From Lachnospiraceae bacterium (GTDB lineage Bacteria > Bacillota > Clostridia > Lachnospirales > Lachnospiraceae), in the NCBI GenBank assembly GCA_020860745.1, contig JAJBTR010000192.1, positions 1-5,999 on the forward strand: a stretch of DNA of 5,999 nt, read 5' to 3'. Below, piece after piece: positions 5,835 through 5,999 of this stretch (the first letter of the stretch is position 1; each line of letters starts with the position of its first letter). Below the pieces are notes generated by a model. That model did no database searches, had not been told where the DNA came from, and worked only from the letters and a program-made list of their open reading frames with translations. The position numbers and the translations under genes were made by a program.

Positions 5835-5942
5835 TCAAAAGTTAACTTCTATAATGTCGGTGAACACCTTTTCAGACGGGATTTCCACCCACTGGATGTA
5901 GCGACCTTCGTTGGAAGCACGACCAGACCTAATGTGATTCAT
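5835..5942 (-). CDS. Small unrecognised reading frame or 3' gene remnant
   Basis: Read on the minus strand, this frame encodes 35 residues: MNHIRSGRASNEG, then RYIQWVEIPSEKV and FTDIIEVNF. From about residue 6 it uses codons like those of well-expressed genes (GGT CGT GCT TCC AAC GAA GGT CGC TAC ATC CAG), unlike the AT-rich DNA around it, so it probably is or was coding. No Shine-Dalgarno site is evident before its ATG. Its stop is 6 bases from the outer right repeat, so it may be the 3' end of a gene beside which the element inserted, or a decayed cargo gene. The family is not recognised and no function is proposed. Confidence 0.35.
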   Translation of the reverse strand: MNHIRSGRASNEGRYIQWVEIPSEKVFTDIIEVNF

Positions 5943-5999
5943 GTATACTTACTTGAAATTACTGTTACAAAGAAGTTGCCATGCTGTGTAATCCCAATT
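5939..5999 (-). CDS. Possible C-terminal end of a gene entering from the right edge
   Basis: On the minus strand, 19 open codons (IGITQHGNFFVTVISSKYT) run from the window edge to a TGA that overlaps the ATG of the next small frame as ATGA, an arrangement common in operons. The run is short enough to be open by chance. It is AT-rich and not recognised. Confidence 0.2.
   Translation of the reverse strand, partial: IGITQHGNFFVTVISSKYT

Noticed and set aside
1..5999. CRISPR array or Cas components that would make this a CRISPR-associated transposon.
   Set aside because: No regularly spaced repeats and no Cas-like protein are visible; a short TniQ alone is not evidence for RNA guidance.

Overview
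The window holds one compact Tn7-like transposon module, all transcribed left to right: tnsA (197-988), tnsB (981-3170), tnsC (3260-4798, interrupted by two in-frame TAA codons at 4196-4198 and 4253-4255) and a short tniQ/tnsD-type gene (4801-5787). Strong Shine-Dalgarno sites (AGGAGGT, GGAGG, AAAGGAG), moderately GC-rich genes between AT-rich flanks, and the overall look of the proteins suggest a Gram-positive anaerobe of the Clostridia (Lachnospiraceae-like). That host assignment is an inference and the weakest part of the reading.

Layout. Bases 1-196 are AT-rich and hold a 10-base direct repeat TAATACAACA (5-14 and 116-125), a terminator-like hairpin between the two copies (34-69), and a good promoter (TTGACA, 17-base spacer, extended -10) whose spacer contains the second repeat copy. 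The four genes are nearly contiguous: tnsA and tnsB overlap by 8 bases, tnsB and tnsC are 89 bases apart, and tniQ starts 2 bases after the tnsC stop. Directly after tniQ (5796-5828) come two inverted copies of the left repeats. They look like the TnsB-binding sites of the opposite transposon end, so the element may be about 5.8 kb long with almost no cargo. To the right lies AT-rich DNA with a 35-codon minus-strand reading frame (5835-5942) that looks coding but is not recognised.

How the genes work together. From knowledge of Tn7, TnsA (5' strand cleavage) and TnsB (DDE transposase, 3' cleavage and joining, end binding) form the heteromeric transposase, TnsC is the AAA+ ATPase that connects the transposase to the target, and TniQ/TnsD selects the target DNA. 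TnsA keeps its probable nuclease residues, TnsB keeps D289, D377 and E412 with the same spacing as Tn7 TnsB, and TniQ keeps its zinc-binding CxxC/CxxH pattern. The weak link is TnsC. Its frame continues past both stops with recognisable TnsC sequence, so it is either a recent pseudogene, a split two-polypeptide TnsC, or a gene needing stop readthrough. No Cas genes, CRISPR array, tRNA or rRNA were seen.
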